Assembly: GCA_023150475.1 (NCBI GenBank)
Contig: JAKLKU010000006.1
Location: 1 to 64,000 of the forward strand
DNA from: Planctomycetota bacterium
GTDB lineage: Bacteria > Planctomycetota > UBA1135 > GCA-002686595
Length of the DNA: 64,000 nt
Direction of reading: 5' to 3'
Shown: positions 27,388-40,343 of the stretch, in pieces
Layout: every line of letters begins with the position of its first letter
Position numbering within the stretch: position 1 is the first letter of the stretch
Translations under genes and position numbers: made by a program
The notes under the pieces: model-generated
Seen by the model: only the letters and a program-made list of their open reading frames with translations
Database searches by the model: none
What the model was told of the DNA's origin: nothing

Positions 27388-27654
27388 CTACTCGGCGCGG
27401 TCCGCGGCGAGCTCGGTCGCGAGCAGCGCCTTGACCGTCACGGACTTCTTCGCGAAGCCGTCGGGGCCGAGGCGAGCCTCGATCATTTCGGCGCCGTGGC
27501 GGTGGGCGTCGCGCCACACGTTGGGGATGCAGTTCTTGCGATAGAACGTGGGTTGGACCGAGGGTTCCTTCAGCGCGGCTGGGAATGGCGCGTAGTGGGT
27601 CAGTTGGAACGACGCCGATTCGTTCGAGCTACAAGAGGGCAATGAACTGCTCAA
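27388..27654 (-). CDS. Doubtful short protein after hicA
   Basis: A frame of up to 88 residues runs downstream of hicA on the same strand, beginning with a TTG that overlaps the hicA end. Its last 55 residues (PTFYRKNCIPNVWRDAHRHG, GPDGFAKKSVTVKALLATEL) look like real protein rather than GC-rich shadow. There is no RBS and no recognised family, so it may be a gene remnant at the edge of the island. Confidence 0.3.
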   Translation of the reverse strand: MSSSLPSCSSNESASFQLTHYAPFPAALKEPSVQPTFYRKNCIPNVWRDAHRHGAEMIEARLGPDGFAKKSVTVKALLATELAADRAE

Positions 27655-27856
27655 CCGTAAGCCCCGCGGTCCTGATCTGAGAGCGAAGGAGGCCTGGCTT
27701 CAAGGTCTTATGTCCATGCACGGGAATGGAGAGTGCGAAGACCTCCCCCGGCTTGTGCATGATGTAGTGCGACGCGGTGATCCTTGCGACGACGTAGCCG
27801 TGGGCTTTGAACGCCTTCACGGCTTCTAAGCCTGTGACGGCGGGAAGCTCAGCCAC
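27629..27856 (-). CDS. hicA: HicA-type mRNA interferase toxin
   Basis: HicA is a small dsRBD-fold ribonuclease that cleaves mRNA when its antitoxin is lost. The 75-residue product has the family pattern: LPAVTGLEAVKAFKAHGYVV, the catalytic histidine in ITASHYIMHKPG, then VHGHKTLKPGLLRSQIRTAG and TVEQFIALL. The gene overlaps hicB by eight bases, with the antitoxin first. Confidence 0.9.
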   Translation of the reverse strand: MAELPAVTGLEAVKAFKAHGYVVARITASHYIMHKPGEVFALSIPVHGHKTLKPGLLRSQIRTAGLTVEQFIALL

Positions 27857-28223
27857 TCACAACGATCCAGCGCTCCTTGGCATTTGCGGGCGGGACCAAG
27901 TCAAGGCTGCGTTGCCAGGGGATCGTTCCTGTGGTTCCACGGTACTCAGCGATCGCGCCAGCGATCGCGTCGCGCAGATTCGCCTCCGCCTCTGCAATCG
28001 TCTCTCCCTGACTCCCAATGCCCGGCAGTTCCGGGCAGAGCGCGGAGAAGCCACCGTCGGCGCCTTCCTCTTCGATGAACCAGACCCGGACCTCGGTCGG
28101 CCTGGGGTGTTCGTACTGCTTCCAAAACGCCGTCTTCGCCCCCTCGACGAAGGCGTGCATGACCAGGTCTTTTGCGGCTTGGTCCCAGACCGAGGCCGGA
28201 GATGCAGTAGCTGTGGGTGTCAT
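27849..28223 (-). CDS. hicB: HicB-type antitoxin
   Basis: The 124-residue partner of HicA has a partial RNase H-like HicB domain (FSALCPELPGIGSQGETIAEA, with two halves; EANLRDAIAGAIAEYRG) after an N-terminal extension of about 40 residues. The usual C-terminal DNA-binding HTH or ribbon-helix-helix is not evident. The ending (IPWQRSLDLVPPANAKERWI) is short, so autoregulation may need another factor. Its ATG overlaps the stop of the upstream gene. Confidence 0.85.
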   Translation of the reverse strand: MTPTATASPASVWDQAAKDLVMHAFVEGAKTAFWKQYEHPRPTEVRVWFIEEEGADGGFSALCPELPGIGSQGETIAEAEANLRDAIAGAIAEYRGTTGTIPWQRSLDLVPPANAKERWIVVSG

Positions 28224-28636
28224 GTTTGCTCCGCGGGTAGAGCGTGTGCGGCGATTCGAAGCGATCCTATCCGCTCTCCGTCGGCGTGGAGTTCGAGGTC
28301 GTAACTTCCTTCGTGCGGCACACTGAACCCAGGGATCGGCACGCCGAACTCAAGCGTCTGGCGCGGATCGTCTGACTCGACCGCAAACGCCTCGGTTTCC
28401 ATCACGATCCCCAGGTCGGATGTATCGACCAGCCTGAGGACGAGGTTCGTGCTGCCCCGGCGAATGTCTGTTATGGAGATGTAAACAGCCGCCCGCATCG
28501 GCACGAAGGCCGGAAAGTGCGATCCGACGATCAGGTTGAACGTGCCCGCGATGACACGCTTGCCGGTCGCGATGTCGTGGTACACGGCTTCCGCTAGCAC
28601 GAGAGCTTGGAGACGTGGGCGGAGGGGCGTGGACAT
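28220..28636 (-). CDS. DUF6941-like protein upstream of hicBA
   Basis: A 138-residue beta-rich protein (LVLAEAVYHDIATGKRVIAG, VYISITDIRRGSTNLVLRLV, SYDLELHADGERIGSLRIAA) matching a small conserved family I know as DUF6941, function unknown. It is the first gene of a three-gene minus-strand set, overlapping the hicB start by four bases (ATGA). Coupling to a toxin-antitoxin pair is unusual for this family, as far as I know. Confidence 0.65.
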   Translation of the reverse strand: MSTPLRPRLQALVLAEAVYHDIATGKRVIAGTFNLIVGSHFPAFVPMRAAVYISITDIRRGSTNLVLRLVDTSDLGIVMETEAFAVESDDPRQTLEFGVPIPGFSVPHEGSYDLELHADGERIGSLRIAAHALPAEQT

Positions 28637-29303
28637 TTCTGCTCGTAGTCTACCGGCGTTCGGCAGAACGGCGCACCAGAACCTCGTACATGGCTAGGCG
28701 ATCGAGTCCCTCGACCCGAACCAGCTTGCCAAGTCCATCGTGGACCGCGCAACAGGCGCACACGGGCCGTCCAGGCAGCCCGAGTCAGGTGGCCACGGGA
28801 TCCCCGCCGCCGTTCGCTTTCGGACGCCGCAAGGGACTCAGGCGCGGGCATGGAATCACTCGAAGGAGCATCGCACCGAGATCACGACGATGTACTCCGC
28901 AAGAGTGGAGATCAGGGTGATCTCGTCCTGGGGCGTCGCCGCGCTAGTCGATGCCCACCCTCGGGTAGCTCGCGGCCACTTGTTCCGGTTTCGCACGCCC
29001 GCCGAGCGAACGCCTCGGTTGAAGGTGTGGCGCGTGGTAGTCGAACTGCGTGGGTCCGCGCTGAACGACTTAACAGAGTTTGGCCGTTCTCAGAGAGTTC
29101 GAAGGACGGTGGGCATCGGGCCCCCGAGTTCGGATGCCGAGGATCGGGATGGGGCCCGAGGTGCGGGTGCGAACAGAGAACGCATCGTCGCAAACCGCGC
29201 GCGCATCTTGCGTTCCGCTCGCGACTTGCGGCCACCTGGCCGCGAGCGTCGGACGCGCTCCGTTAAGCTCCCCGCGACCGTCGCTACGACGCGCCGGAGG
29301 AGA
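28637..29303. other. 667-base noncoding region between the HicBA cassette and tRNA-Asn
   Basis: Open frames here are Arg-rich shadows without RBS or family resemblance. No repeat of the tRNA 3' end was found that would mark an integration site. The region should contain the promoter for the DUF6941-hicBA genes, but none was clear. Confidence 0.5.
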
Positions 29304-29378
29304 TGGCTCCCCGAGTAGGGCTCGAACCTACAACCCTCCGGTTAACAGCCGGATGCTCTACCATTGAGCTATCGGGGA
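29304..29378 (-). tRNA. tRNA-Asn (anticodon GTT)
   Basis: The full cloverleaf can be folded on the minus strand: acceptor TCCCCGA/TCGGGGA, D-arm GCTC..GAGC, anticodon stem-loop with GTT between CT and AA, T-arm with GGTTCGAGCC, discriminator G and an encoded CCA. The CCA end faces the mobile island, but no partial copy of the tRNA end was seen at the island's other side. Confidence 0.95.
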
Positions 29379-29422
29379 GCGCGAGGTCGGAAAAGGGTAG
29401 CCGCCGACCGGGGGCTGTCAAG

Positions 29423-30247
29423 CTAGCGGGCGGTGGCCGCCGTGGTGAAGAGGTCGTCGAGCGCGGGGTGGCAGGCGGGATCGAAGAGTGGGCCGCCCGC
29501 GTTGTGGCCGCCGGAAGTTTCGAGCAGTGTCTTCGGTTCGCGAGCGGCGGCGAAGAGGCGTTCGGCGTGCTCGAATGGCACGAGCTCGTCGGCGGGCGAG
29601 TGCGCGATCAAGACCGGTGCGGCGAGCCCGCCGATCTTCGCGAGATTGTCGTAGCGCAGCGAAGCGAGCCAGCGCACCGGCAGCCAGGGATACGCGTGTC
29701 GACCGACGTCGACGACCGACGTGAACGTGCTCTCGACCACGAGCGCCGCGATCGGACGCCGCAGCGCGAGTTCGATCGCGACGGCGCCGCCGAGCGATTC
29801 GCCCCACAAGACGATCGGCAAACCGGCGCAGCGACGCGCGAGCGCGTCGTACGCAGCCTCGGCGTCGAGGTACGTGCCTGATTCGTCGGGAGCGCCGGAG
29901 CTCGCTCCGTAGCCGCGGTAGTCGAAGAGCAGCACGTTCGCGCCGAGTTCGAGCAGCGCCCGCGCCTTTTCGATCCGATCCTCGATCGATCCGGCGTTGC
30001 CGTGGCAGAAGAGGACCGCGACGCGCGGCCGGCTCGCGGGCAGGAACCATGCGCCGAGCGACTGCCCGTCCTTCGTCTTGACGACGAGTTCCTCGTGTTC
30101 GAGCCCGTATTCGCGCGGCGTGTGCGTCGGCTTCGGTCCGGGGAAGTAGACGAGCCGCTTCTCGAACGCCCACGCGAGCGCGCAGAGCGCGACGTAGACA
30201 CCGAGCAGCGACACGGCCCACGTAGTCATCTTTCGTGCGACTTTCAT
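29423..30247 (-). CDS. Membrane-anchored alpha/beta hydrolase
   Basis: The 274-residue serine hydrolase has one N-terminal hydrophobic helix (WAVSLLGVYVALCALAWAF), then the fold's oxyanion segment FCHGNAGSIEDR, strand LLFDYRGYGASSG, nucleophile elbow GESLGG, Asp in HSPADELVPF and His in SGGHNAG. The catalytic triad is complete. It resembles BEM46/YqkD-type membrane hydrolases, whose natural substrates are unknown. Its ATG overlaps the gluQ stop by four bases, so it is co-transcribed with gluQ. Confidence 0.9.
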   Translation of the reverse strand: MKVARKMTTWAVSLLGVYVALCALAWAFEKRLVYFPGPKPTHTPREYGLEHEELVVKTKDGQSLGAWFLPASRPRVAVLFCHGNAGSIEDRIEKARALLELGANVLLFDYRGYGASSGAPDESGTYLDAEAAYDALARRCAGLPIVLWGESLGGAVAIELALRRPIAALVVESTFTSVVDVGRHAYPWLPVRWLASLRYDNLAKIGGLAAPVLIAHSPADELVPFEHAERLFAAAREPKTLLETSGGHNAGGPLFDPACHPALDDLFTTAATAR

Positions 30248-31191
30248 GCGCCGAGCTGCGCGGTGCGCAGGCCGTCGACGTCGGCTTGACCGAAGCGCGT
30301 TGGCGAAGCGCCGACCCGGTCGATGCGGAAGTCGCGCAGCAGTTCGCGCGGCGCGAGGCGTGCGGCGCACGCGTGGCCGCTGCTGCGCGCCGCCCACGCG
30401 ACGAGAGCGCGCGGATCGGCGCCGGCTTCGCGCAGCGAAGCGAGCGCGAGATCGCCGCGACGTTTGGCGAGCCGCTCGCCGGACTCGTCCACGACGAGGC
30501 CGACGTGCCACCAATTCGGATGGGCGAGTCCGAGCGCGGTTTGCACGAGCTTCTGACGCGCCGCGCTCGGCAGGAGATCGGCTCCGCGCACCACTTCGTC
30601 GACTCCCATGCGCGCGTCGTCGACGACGACGGCGAGTTGGTACGCAAAGGCGCCGTCGCGGCGCCGGATCACGAAGTCGCCGACGCTTCCCGCGACGTCG
30701 AACGAGCGTCGACCGGCGAGACCGTCGACGACTTCGACGAGGCCGGGCTCGACCACGAGGCGCACCGCGGCTTGCCTGCCGCTCGCGCGTTCGGCTTCGG
30801 CGCACGAACGCCACTTGCCGCGGCAGGTGCCGGGATAACGAGTTTCGTCGTCGCTGGCGTGCGGCGCGGAGAGCGCGGCGACTTCCGCGCGCGTGCACAC
30901 ACACGGGTACGCGAGGCCGCGCTCGAGCAGGTCGTCGACCGCGCGCGCGAGCGGCGTCGTGTCCGCCGATTGCAGCAACGGCTCGCCGTCCCAATCGAGG
31001 CCGAGCCACGCGAGATCCTCGAGGACACCTTCGACGTGGCCCGGCTTCACGCGGTCGCGATCGAGGTCCTCGATGCGCAGCACGATGCGACCGCCGCGCG
31101 AACGCGCGTGCCACCACGCGAGCAGGAACGAACGCGCGTGGCCGAGGTGGAGGCGGCCGGTCGGGCTCGGTGCGAGGCGTCCGGTGGGCAT
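30244..31191 (-). CDS. gluQ: Glutamyl-Q tRNA(Asp) synthetase
   Basis: GluQ attaches glutamate to queuosine in the anticodon of tRNA(Asp). The 315-residue protein is a glutamyl-tRNA synthetase catalytic core without an anticodon-binding domain. It has the HIGH-like motif PTGRLHLGHARS, IEDLDRDR, zinc-site cysteines (CVCTRAEV, PGTCRGKW) and a KMSKS-like RLAKRRGD. No RBS precedes the ATG; instead TAGTTT lies six bases upstream, suggesting a leaderless transcript. Confidence 0.92.
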   Translation of the reverse strand: MPTGRLAPSPTGRLHLGHARSFLLAWWHARSRGGRIVLRIEDLDRDRVKPGHVEGVLEDLAWLGLDWDGEPLLQSADTTPLARAVDDLLERGLAYPCVCTRAEVAALSAPHASDDETRYPGTCRGKWRSCAEAERASGRQAAVRLVVEPGLVEVVDGLAGRRSFDVAGSVGDFVIRRRDGAFAYQLAVVVDDARMGVDEVVRGADLLPSAARQKLVQTALGLAHPNWWHVGLVVDESGERLAKRRGDLALASLREAGADPRALVAWAARSSGHACAARLAPRELLRDFRIDRVGASPTRFGQADVDGLRTAQLGA

Positions 31192-31197
31192 GGCGCG

Positions 31198-31203
31198 AAA
31201 CTA
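31198..31203 (-). promoter_or_regulatory. -10 element placing gluQ on a leaderless mRNA
   Basis: TAGTTT on the minus strand is followed by six bases and then the gluQ ATG. A start 6-7 bases after a -10 hexamer coincides with the start codon. No good -35 was visible. Confidence 0.4.
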
Positions 31204-31298
31204 CGCTCGAGAACGAGCGCGCGGAAGCGAGCGACGCCGCGCGCGGCGTCCTCGGATTCCGAGAGAGGGCCTCACGCGGCGTCGATACGTCGCACGCG

Positions 31299-31320
31299 CC
31301 CCGCGCCGAGCGGCGCGGGG
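31299..31320 (-). terminator. GC hairpin after ahcY
   Basis: CCCCGCGCCG and CGGCGCGGGG face each other across AG, giving an 8-bp GC stem with a small loop, 12 bases after the ahcY stop. There is no T-run, so it could be a Rho-independent-like pause or an RNA-stabilising 3' hairpin. Confidence 0.5.
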
Positions 31321-31331
31321 CACACGACGGA

Positions 31332-35524
<4,193 letters not shown>

Positions 35525-35590
35525 CCACGAACTTTCGCGCGTGCCACGGCGGCGGCGCCTGCGGCGCACGCGGTGAATCGTGGGACTCGA

Positions 35591-35700
35591 GGGCACCCGG
35601 GGCACCCGGGGCACTCGGGGTACTCAGGCGACTCCGGCGGAACTCCGCGGGAGACTCCGGGGGGAACTCTCGGTGACTCGGGCGCACTCGGCGCGCGCCG
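35591..35700. repeat. Degenerate 9-bp GC-rich minisatellite
   Basis: Five near-perfect 9-bp units based on GGGCACCCG run from 35591 to 35635, then decay into 8-13 bp variants ending in ACTC to about 35700. On either strand it spells Gly/Pro-rich collagen-like repeats, but it lies between genes and those frames lack support. Confidence 0.75.
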
Positions 35701-35774
35701 AACACGTCGGGTGGACGGGCATGGCGAGCGCGAGCGGCGCGTGAGGGCCCACGCCGCGCCGAGCGAGCCGCGGC

Positions 35775-36947
35775 TCACTGCACCTGGAACACCGCGCCCT
35801 TCAGGTAACGAGAGCGGCTGAAGTCCGGCCGCTGCGGGTGATCCGGGCCCGCACCGACCTGGAAGAGCAGCTTCACGTCGCGTCCGGCGCGGCGCGCCGC
35901 CTGGAAGAGCATGCCGACGAACGCCGGCTCGTCGAGCGCGCCCGAACACGAGAAGGTCGCGAAGAGTCCGCCTTCGGCGACGGCGCCGAAGCCCAGCGTG
36001 TTGAAGTCGGAGTACTTCTTGATCCCTTCCTCGTAGCGCTCGCGCGAACCGATCAACTTGTGCGGATCGAGGATCACGAGGTTCGGCCGCGGGGGTTTCT
36101 GCGCACGCAGGAAGTCGAACGCGTCGGCGTGCACGAACTCGACGGTGAGTCCGTTCGATGCCGCGGCGCGTTCGGCGCGTGCGAGCACTTTCTCGTCGAG
36201 GTCGACGCCGCGCACGCGCTTCGCGCCGGCCTTGGCGCAGTTCAGCGCGAAGCCGCCTTGGTTGGTGCAGAGATCGAGCACGTCGCGGCCGGCAGCGAGC
36301 TCGGCGATCCGCTTGCGGTTCTCGCGTTGGTCGCAGAACCAGCCGGTCTTGTGGCCGAACGCGGGCGCGACGGGGAACGCGAGACCGTTCTCGTGGATCG
36401 TGCGTTCCGAGAGTTCGGGTTCGTCGCCGGGTTCGAAATCCTCCGCGCGTGCGGCGGTCGGCGGCACGCGGTGCGCGACGTCGAAGCCGGGATAGAGCGC
36501 GCCGAGCGCCGCGGTGATCTCCTCGCGCAGCCGGTAGAAGCCGAGCGCGTGGTACTCGCAGACCAACGCGTCGCCGAGACGGTCGACGACGAGGCCCGAC
36601 AGATCGTCGCCTTCGGCGTGCACGACACGGTACGCGTCGTGCTCGCGGTCGAGCCGCAGGACTTTGCGGCGCAGGTCGTCGGCCTGCTTGAGCTTGCGCA
36701 GCAAGAACTCGCGCGGCCGATCGAGGTCGTTCTTGCGGCCGCGCGAGACGAACCGCAGCCGGATGTCCGAGCCGGGGTTCCAAAGCGCGTGCCCGACGAA
36801 ACGGCCCGAACGGTCGAGCACTTCCACCAAGGCGCCGGGTTCGACGTCGCGATCGGGATCGCCCACTTGGCGAGCGAAGATCCACGGGCCGCGGGGCAGT
36901 TCGTCGCTGTCGAGCGCGATCGTCGCGCGCTCCTTCGAGTCGTCCAT
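35775..36947 (-). CDS. RlmI-like class I SAM-dependent rRNA methyltransferase
   Basis: The 390-residue enzyme resembles RlmI (23S rRNA m5C1962). An N-terminal PUA-like domain (residues 15-75, GPWIFARQVGDPDR) and EEHD middle domain are followed by the methyltransferase: HKTGWFCDQRENR, SAM motif VLDLCTNQGGFALNCAKAGA, LDPHKLIGSRERY (the usual DPP is DPH) and the catalytic-cysteine region FATFSCSGALDE. No RBS is present. TAGCAT sits six bases before the ATG, so the mRNA is probably leaderless. It ends next to the 9-bp minisatellite. Confidence 0.85.
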   Translation of the reverse strand: MDDSKERATIALDSDELPRGPWIFARQVGDPDRDVEPGALVEVLDRSGRFVGHALWNPGSDIRLRFVSRGRKNDLDRPREFLLRKLKQADDLRRKVLRLDREHDAYRVVHAEGDDLSGLVVDRLGDALVCEYHALGFYRLREEITAALGALYPGFDVAHRVPPTAARAEDFEPGDEPELSERTIHENGLAFPVAPAFGHKTGWFCDQRENRKRIAELAAGRDVLDLCTNQGGFALNCAKAGAKRVRGVDLDEKVLARAERAAASNGLTVEFVHADAFDFLRAQKPPRPNLVILDPHKLIGSRERYEEGIKKYSDFNTLGFGAVAEGGLFATFSCSGALDEPAFVGMLFQAARRAGRDVKLLFQVGAGPDHPQRPDFSRSRYLKGAVFQVQ

Positions 36948-36953
36948 GCGCGC

Positions 36954-36959
36954 ATGCTA
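36954..36959 (-). promoter_or_regulatory. -10 element placing the RlmI-like gene on a leaderless mRNA
   Basis: TAGCAT on the minus strand is followed by GCGCGC and then the ATG. The geometry is the same as for gluQ and smpB in this window. Confidence 0.4.
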
Positions 36960-37089
36960 CGCAAGCCAGCGCCGCGGCGCTCGCGAGCGGCGCCCGCAGC
37001 GCGCGCAACCCGGGTCCGCGGCGCACGCGCGAGAGGCGCGTGGTCGCGGCGAGTTGCCCCCGCGGCACGCCGCGTGCGAAGATCGGCGG

Positions 37090-39030
37090 ATGACGAGTTG
37101 GCTCCTCGAAGTGCTCGCGATCGTCGGCGCGACCGTGCACACGCTCGACGAAACGCCGCCCGCGGTCGCGACGGTGTTGATCGACGGCTCGAAGATCGTC
37201 GCCGTGGGCCCCGACGTCGTGGTGCCCGAAGGCGCGCGGCGGGTCGACGCGAGCGGGTTCCACTTGCTCGCCGGACTCGTCGACGGGTACGTCGGCCACG
37301 ATCCCGACCAGGACCTGCTCTACGTGCAGGCCGGCACGACGACCGTGATCGATCACGGCAACGAGCTCTCGCGCGTCTTCGACCAGCGCCTGGACAAGGT
37401 CCGCGACGCGACGCCCGGGCCGCGGCTCGTCACGGCGGGCGCGACGATCGACGGCGTGCCTCCGGCGACGACCGCGGCGCTCGTCGCGCACGACGAAGCG
37501 ACCGTGCAAGCCGTGGTCAAGACGCTCGTCGAGCAGGACGACGCGCAGCGCGTCGACTTCTTCGCCTACCAATCGAACTTGCCGGCGCCGGCGTGGAAGA
37601 AGCTCGTCGAGCTCGCCCACGCACAGAAGATGCGCGTGTTCGGTCCGCTGCCGAAAGCGGCGACGCTCGCCGAGTTCACGGCGGTCGCGCCGGACGGTCT
37701 CGTGTTCCTCGATGCGTTCGCGCCGGCGAGCGGCGACTGGCCGAGCCTCGACCTCGCGACACTCGAGCCGACGATCCGCGCGTTCGCCGAGAAGCGCATC
37801 GCCGTCGTGCCGCTCGTGCGCGGCGTCGCGCGACTGGCGGAAACGCCGGAGCGCCAAGTCGGCGAGCTCGAGCTCTTGAGCCCGGTGTTCGCGGGCCGGT
37901 GGGCGAACGAGTGGGCGCTGCGCCGGCGCTCGACCGATCCGGGGTACCGCGCGAAGGCGGAACGCGTGCTCGCCAAACAACGCGAGCTCGTCAAACGCCT
38001 CTTCGAGGCCGGCGTGACCCTGGTGCCCGCGTCGGGCGCGCCGCATCCCTGGCTGACGCCGGGCGCCGGGCTCGTGCGCGAACTCGTCGAATGGCAAGCG
38101 GCCGGCGTGCCGACGCGCGCCGCGCTCGTCGCGGCGACGCGCGGCAACGCGGAGCTCTTCGGGCTCGGCGCGCGCACCGGCCGGGTCGCGGTGGGGTTCG
38201 ACGCGGACCTCTTGCTCGTGCGCTCCGATCCGGAACTCACGCCGGCGAACCTGACCGGCGTCGAAGCGGTCTGCGTGCGCGGCGCGTGGCTCGCGCGCAG
38301 CGACCTCGACCGCAAACGCGCGGAACTCGCCGCGCGACAGCAGGCCGCGCTCAACGCTGCGACTCGACCGCTCGAGATCCAGGCGCCGACGCTGCCCGCG
38401 GGCGACAAGCTGCTCGAAGGTTACGCCGAGTCCGCCGTCGACGGCGTGCGCACCGCGGGGGAACGCTGGGCGATCGTGAAGGATGCCGAAGGGGCCACGG
38501 TGTTCGTCGGCAGACGCTTCGTGCCCGGCGCAGGCGGCCACCAGGACGTCGAACTCGAAGTCACGCAACGCGTCGTCGACGGCGCGCTCGAGAGCTTCCG
38601 CATCGATCTGAAGACGAGCAAGCACCACTTGGCGGTGCGCGGCCTCTGGGTGCTCGACCAGATGCGCGTCGAACGCACGCTCGACGGCGCGCACGTCGAC
38701 ACGAAGAGCACGAACGAGCGCATCGCCTGTCTCGACCTCGACACCGTGACGACGTACGCGCTGCTCGCGCGTTTCGAGAAGCGCAAGAAGTTCCCGGCGC
38801 TGCGCTTCCACGCCGCGCTCGAGCTCGAAGTCGTGCGTTGGGAGCGCGCGGAGCAGGATCCGGGGACGCCGGGCGAGTGGTCGGTGTTCCGCACGCCGAG
38901 CGGTGGCCGCGCGGCCGAACTCACGGCGAGCGGCGCGCTGTCGCGGCTCGTCGTGCAGCAAGGCTCCGGTCAAGTCGAGACGAAGAACCTGACGGTGAAC
39001 GGCCCGGGCTTCCCGCCGGCGGCGAAATGA
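37090..39030 (+). CDS. Amidohydrolase-like protein with degenerate metal site
   Basis: The 646-residue protein has an amidohydrolase frame: an N-terminal composite beta-sandwich (IDGSKIVAVGPDVVVPEGAR) and a barrel to about residue 420, ending RTGRVAVGFDADLLLV. The signature that should read PGLVDxHxH is LLAGLVDGYVGHDPD, so the metal-binding His pair is lost. The usual late Asp motif is replaced by VPASGAPHPWLTPG. It may therefore be non-catalytic or use other residues. About 220 extra C-terminal residues form an unrecognised beta-rich domain (FRIDLKTSKHHLAVRGLWVL). No signal peptide is evident. Its stop overlaps the Dus start by four bases. Confidence 0.75.
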   Translation: MTSWLLEVLAIVGATVHTLDETPPAVATVLIDGSKIVAVGPDVVVPEGARRVDASGFHLLAGLVDGYVGHDPDQDLLYVQAGTTTVIDHGNELSRVFDQRLDKVRDATPGPRLVTAGATIDGVPPATTAALVAHDEATVQAVVKTLVEQDDAQRVDFFAYQSNLPAPAWKKLVELAHAQKMRVFGPLPKAATLAEFTAVAPDGLVFLDAFAPASGDWPSLDLATLEPTIRAFAEKRIAVVPLVRGVARLAETPERQVGELELLSPVFAGRWANEWALRRRSTDPGYRAKAERVLAKQRELVKRLFEAGVTLVPASGAPHPWLTPGAGLVRELVEWQAAGVPTRAALVAATRGNAELFGLGARTGRVAVGFDADLLLVRSDPELTPANLTGVEAVCVRGAWLARSDLDRKRAELAARQQAALNAATRPLEIQAPTLPAGDKLLEGYAESAVDGVRTAGERWAIVKDAEGATVFVGRRFVPGAGGHQDVELEVTQRVVDGALESFRIDLKTSKHHLAVRGLWVLDQMRVERTLDGAHVDTKSTNERIACLDLDTVTTYALLARFEKRKKFPALRFHAALELEVVRWERAEQDPGTPGEWSVFRTPSGGRAAELTASGALSRLVVQQGSGQVETKNLTVNGPGFPPAAK

Positions 39031-40343
39031 CCGACGCGGTCGATCCGGGCGCGTCGGACGGCTCGCAAGCCGCCGGCGAAGCGCGCGCTTCCGGCGCGGA
39101 CCGGGGCATCGCGGCCCGCACGAGCGAAGGTCGTTTCGCGAGCGCGTTGAACCACGACGTGCCTCTCGCGCGTCCGGCGGAGTTCCGGCCGCTCGCGCTC
39201 GGTCGCTTGCGCGTGTGGCCGCCGGTGGTGCTCGCGCCGATGGCCGGCGTCACCAACTACCCGTTCCGCAAGCTCTGCCGCGAGTTCGGCGCCGGGATCT
39301 ACGTGTCCGAGATGATCACTGCGCGCGGTTTCCTGATGGGGAACAGCCGCACGATCCTGCTCGCGAGCTCGCGACCGGACGAGAGTCCGCGGTCCGTGCA
39401 GATCTACTCCTCGGATCCGGTCGACATCGGCGAGATGGTGGCGCGCCTCGTCGACCAAGGGGTCGACCACGTCGATCTGAACCTCGGTTGTCCGGTGCCG
39501 AAAGTGACGGCTTCGGGCGGAGGCAGCGCCATCCCCGTCAAACCGCGACTGATGGCGCGGCTCGTGCGTGCGATGGTGAAGCGCGCGAACGCAGTGCCCG
39601 TCACCGTCAAGGTGCGCAAGGGCATCGACGCGCACGTGCTCACCTACCTCGACGCGGGCCGCGTCGCGAGCGAAGAAGGTGCGAGCGCGATCGGCTTGCA
39701 CGCACGCACCGCGGCCGAGCTCTACCACGGCGCCGCCGATTGGGACGCGATCGGCGAGCTCAAGGCGCGTGCGACGATCCCGGTGCTCGGCAACGGCGAC
39801 GTCTGGGAAGCGTTCGATGCGCTGCGCATGATGCGGGCGACCGGTTGCGACGGCGTGATCGTCGGGCGCGGCTGTCTCGGGCGGCCGTGGCTCTTCCGCG
39901 AACTCGCCGACGTGTTCGGCGGCGACGCTGGCGCGAGCGGCGGTCGTGAGCCCGCGCCGCCACCGAAGCTCGGCGAGATCGCCGCGATCATGCGCCGGCA
40001 TGCGCACGCGCTCGCCGAGTTCTTCGGCGAGAAGGTCGGCGTGCAGCAGATGCGCAAGTGGACGTCCTGGTACACGAAGGGCTTCCACGGCTCCGCCGCG
40101 TTGCGCGATCGGCTGCACCGCATCGACACGCTCGCGGACCTCGACGGGCTGCTGGCGGAGCTCGATCCCGACGAGTCGTTTCCCCTCGCCGCGCTGCGCG
40201 TCAGCCGCGCGAAAGGCGGCCGCGTCCAGAAGGTCTCCCTGCCGCCGAACTACCTCGCGCAGCGCGACGACGACACTCCGCCGAGGTCCCCGCACTCGCT
40301 CGCGGAGATCGAGGCGTGGGAGCGCGCGTTGAACTCGGGCTGA
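39027..40343 (+). CDS. tRNA-dihydrouridine synthase
   Basis: Dus enzymes reduce uridines in tRNA with FMN and NADPH. The 438-residue protein has the FMN barrel start VVLAPMAGVTNYPFR, SEMITARGFLMGN, the catalytic cysteine in LNLGCPVPKV, KVRKGIDAH and the GVIVGRGCLGRPWLF phosphate-binding end. About 60 non-conserved residues precede the barrel. The subfamily (DusA, B or C) cannot be fixed, though the sequence is closest to DusB-type. ATGA overlap couples it to the amidohydrolase-like gene. Confidence 0.93.
   Translation: MTDAVDPGASDGSQAAGEARASGADRGIAARTSEGRFASALNHDVPLARPAEFRPLALGRLRVWPPVVLAPMAGVTNYPFRKLCREFGAGIYVSEMITARGFLMGNSRTILLASSRPDESPRSVQIYSSDPVDIGEMVARLVDQGVDHVDLNLGCPVPKVTASGGGSAIPVKPRLMARLVRAMVKRANAVPVTVKVRKGIDAHVLTYLDAGRVASEEGASAIGLHARTAAELYHGAADWDAIGELKARATIPVLGNGDVWEAFDALRMMRATGCDGVIVGRGCLGRPWLFRELADVFGGDAGASGGREPAPPPKLGEIAAIMRRHAHALAEFFGEKVGVQQMRKWTSWYTKGFHGSAALRDRLHRIDTLADLDGLLAELDPDESFPLAALRVSRAKGGRVQKVSLPPNYLAQRDDDTPPRSPHSLAEIEAWERALNSG

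Noticed and set aside
29304-29378. tRNA-Asn as the island's integration site
   Set aside because: Its 3' end faces the island, but no direct repeat of the tRNA end was found near 16-20 kb, and the HicBA cassette plus a noncoding stretch lie between.
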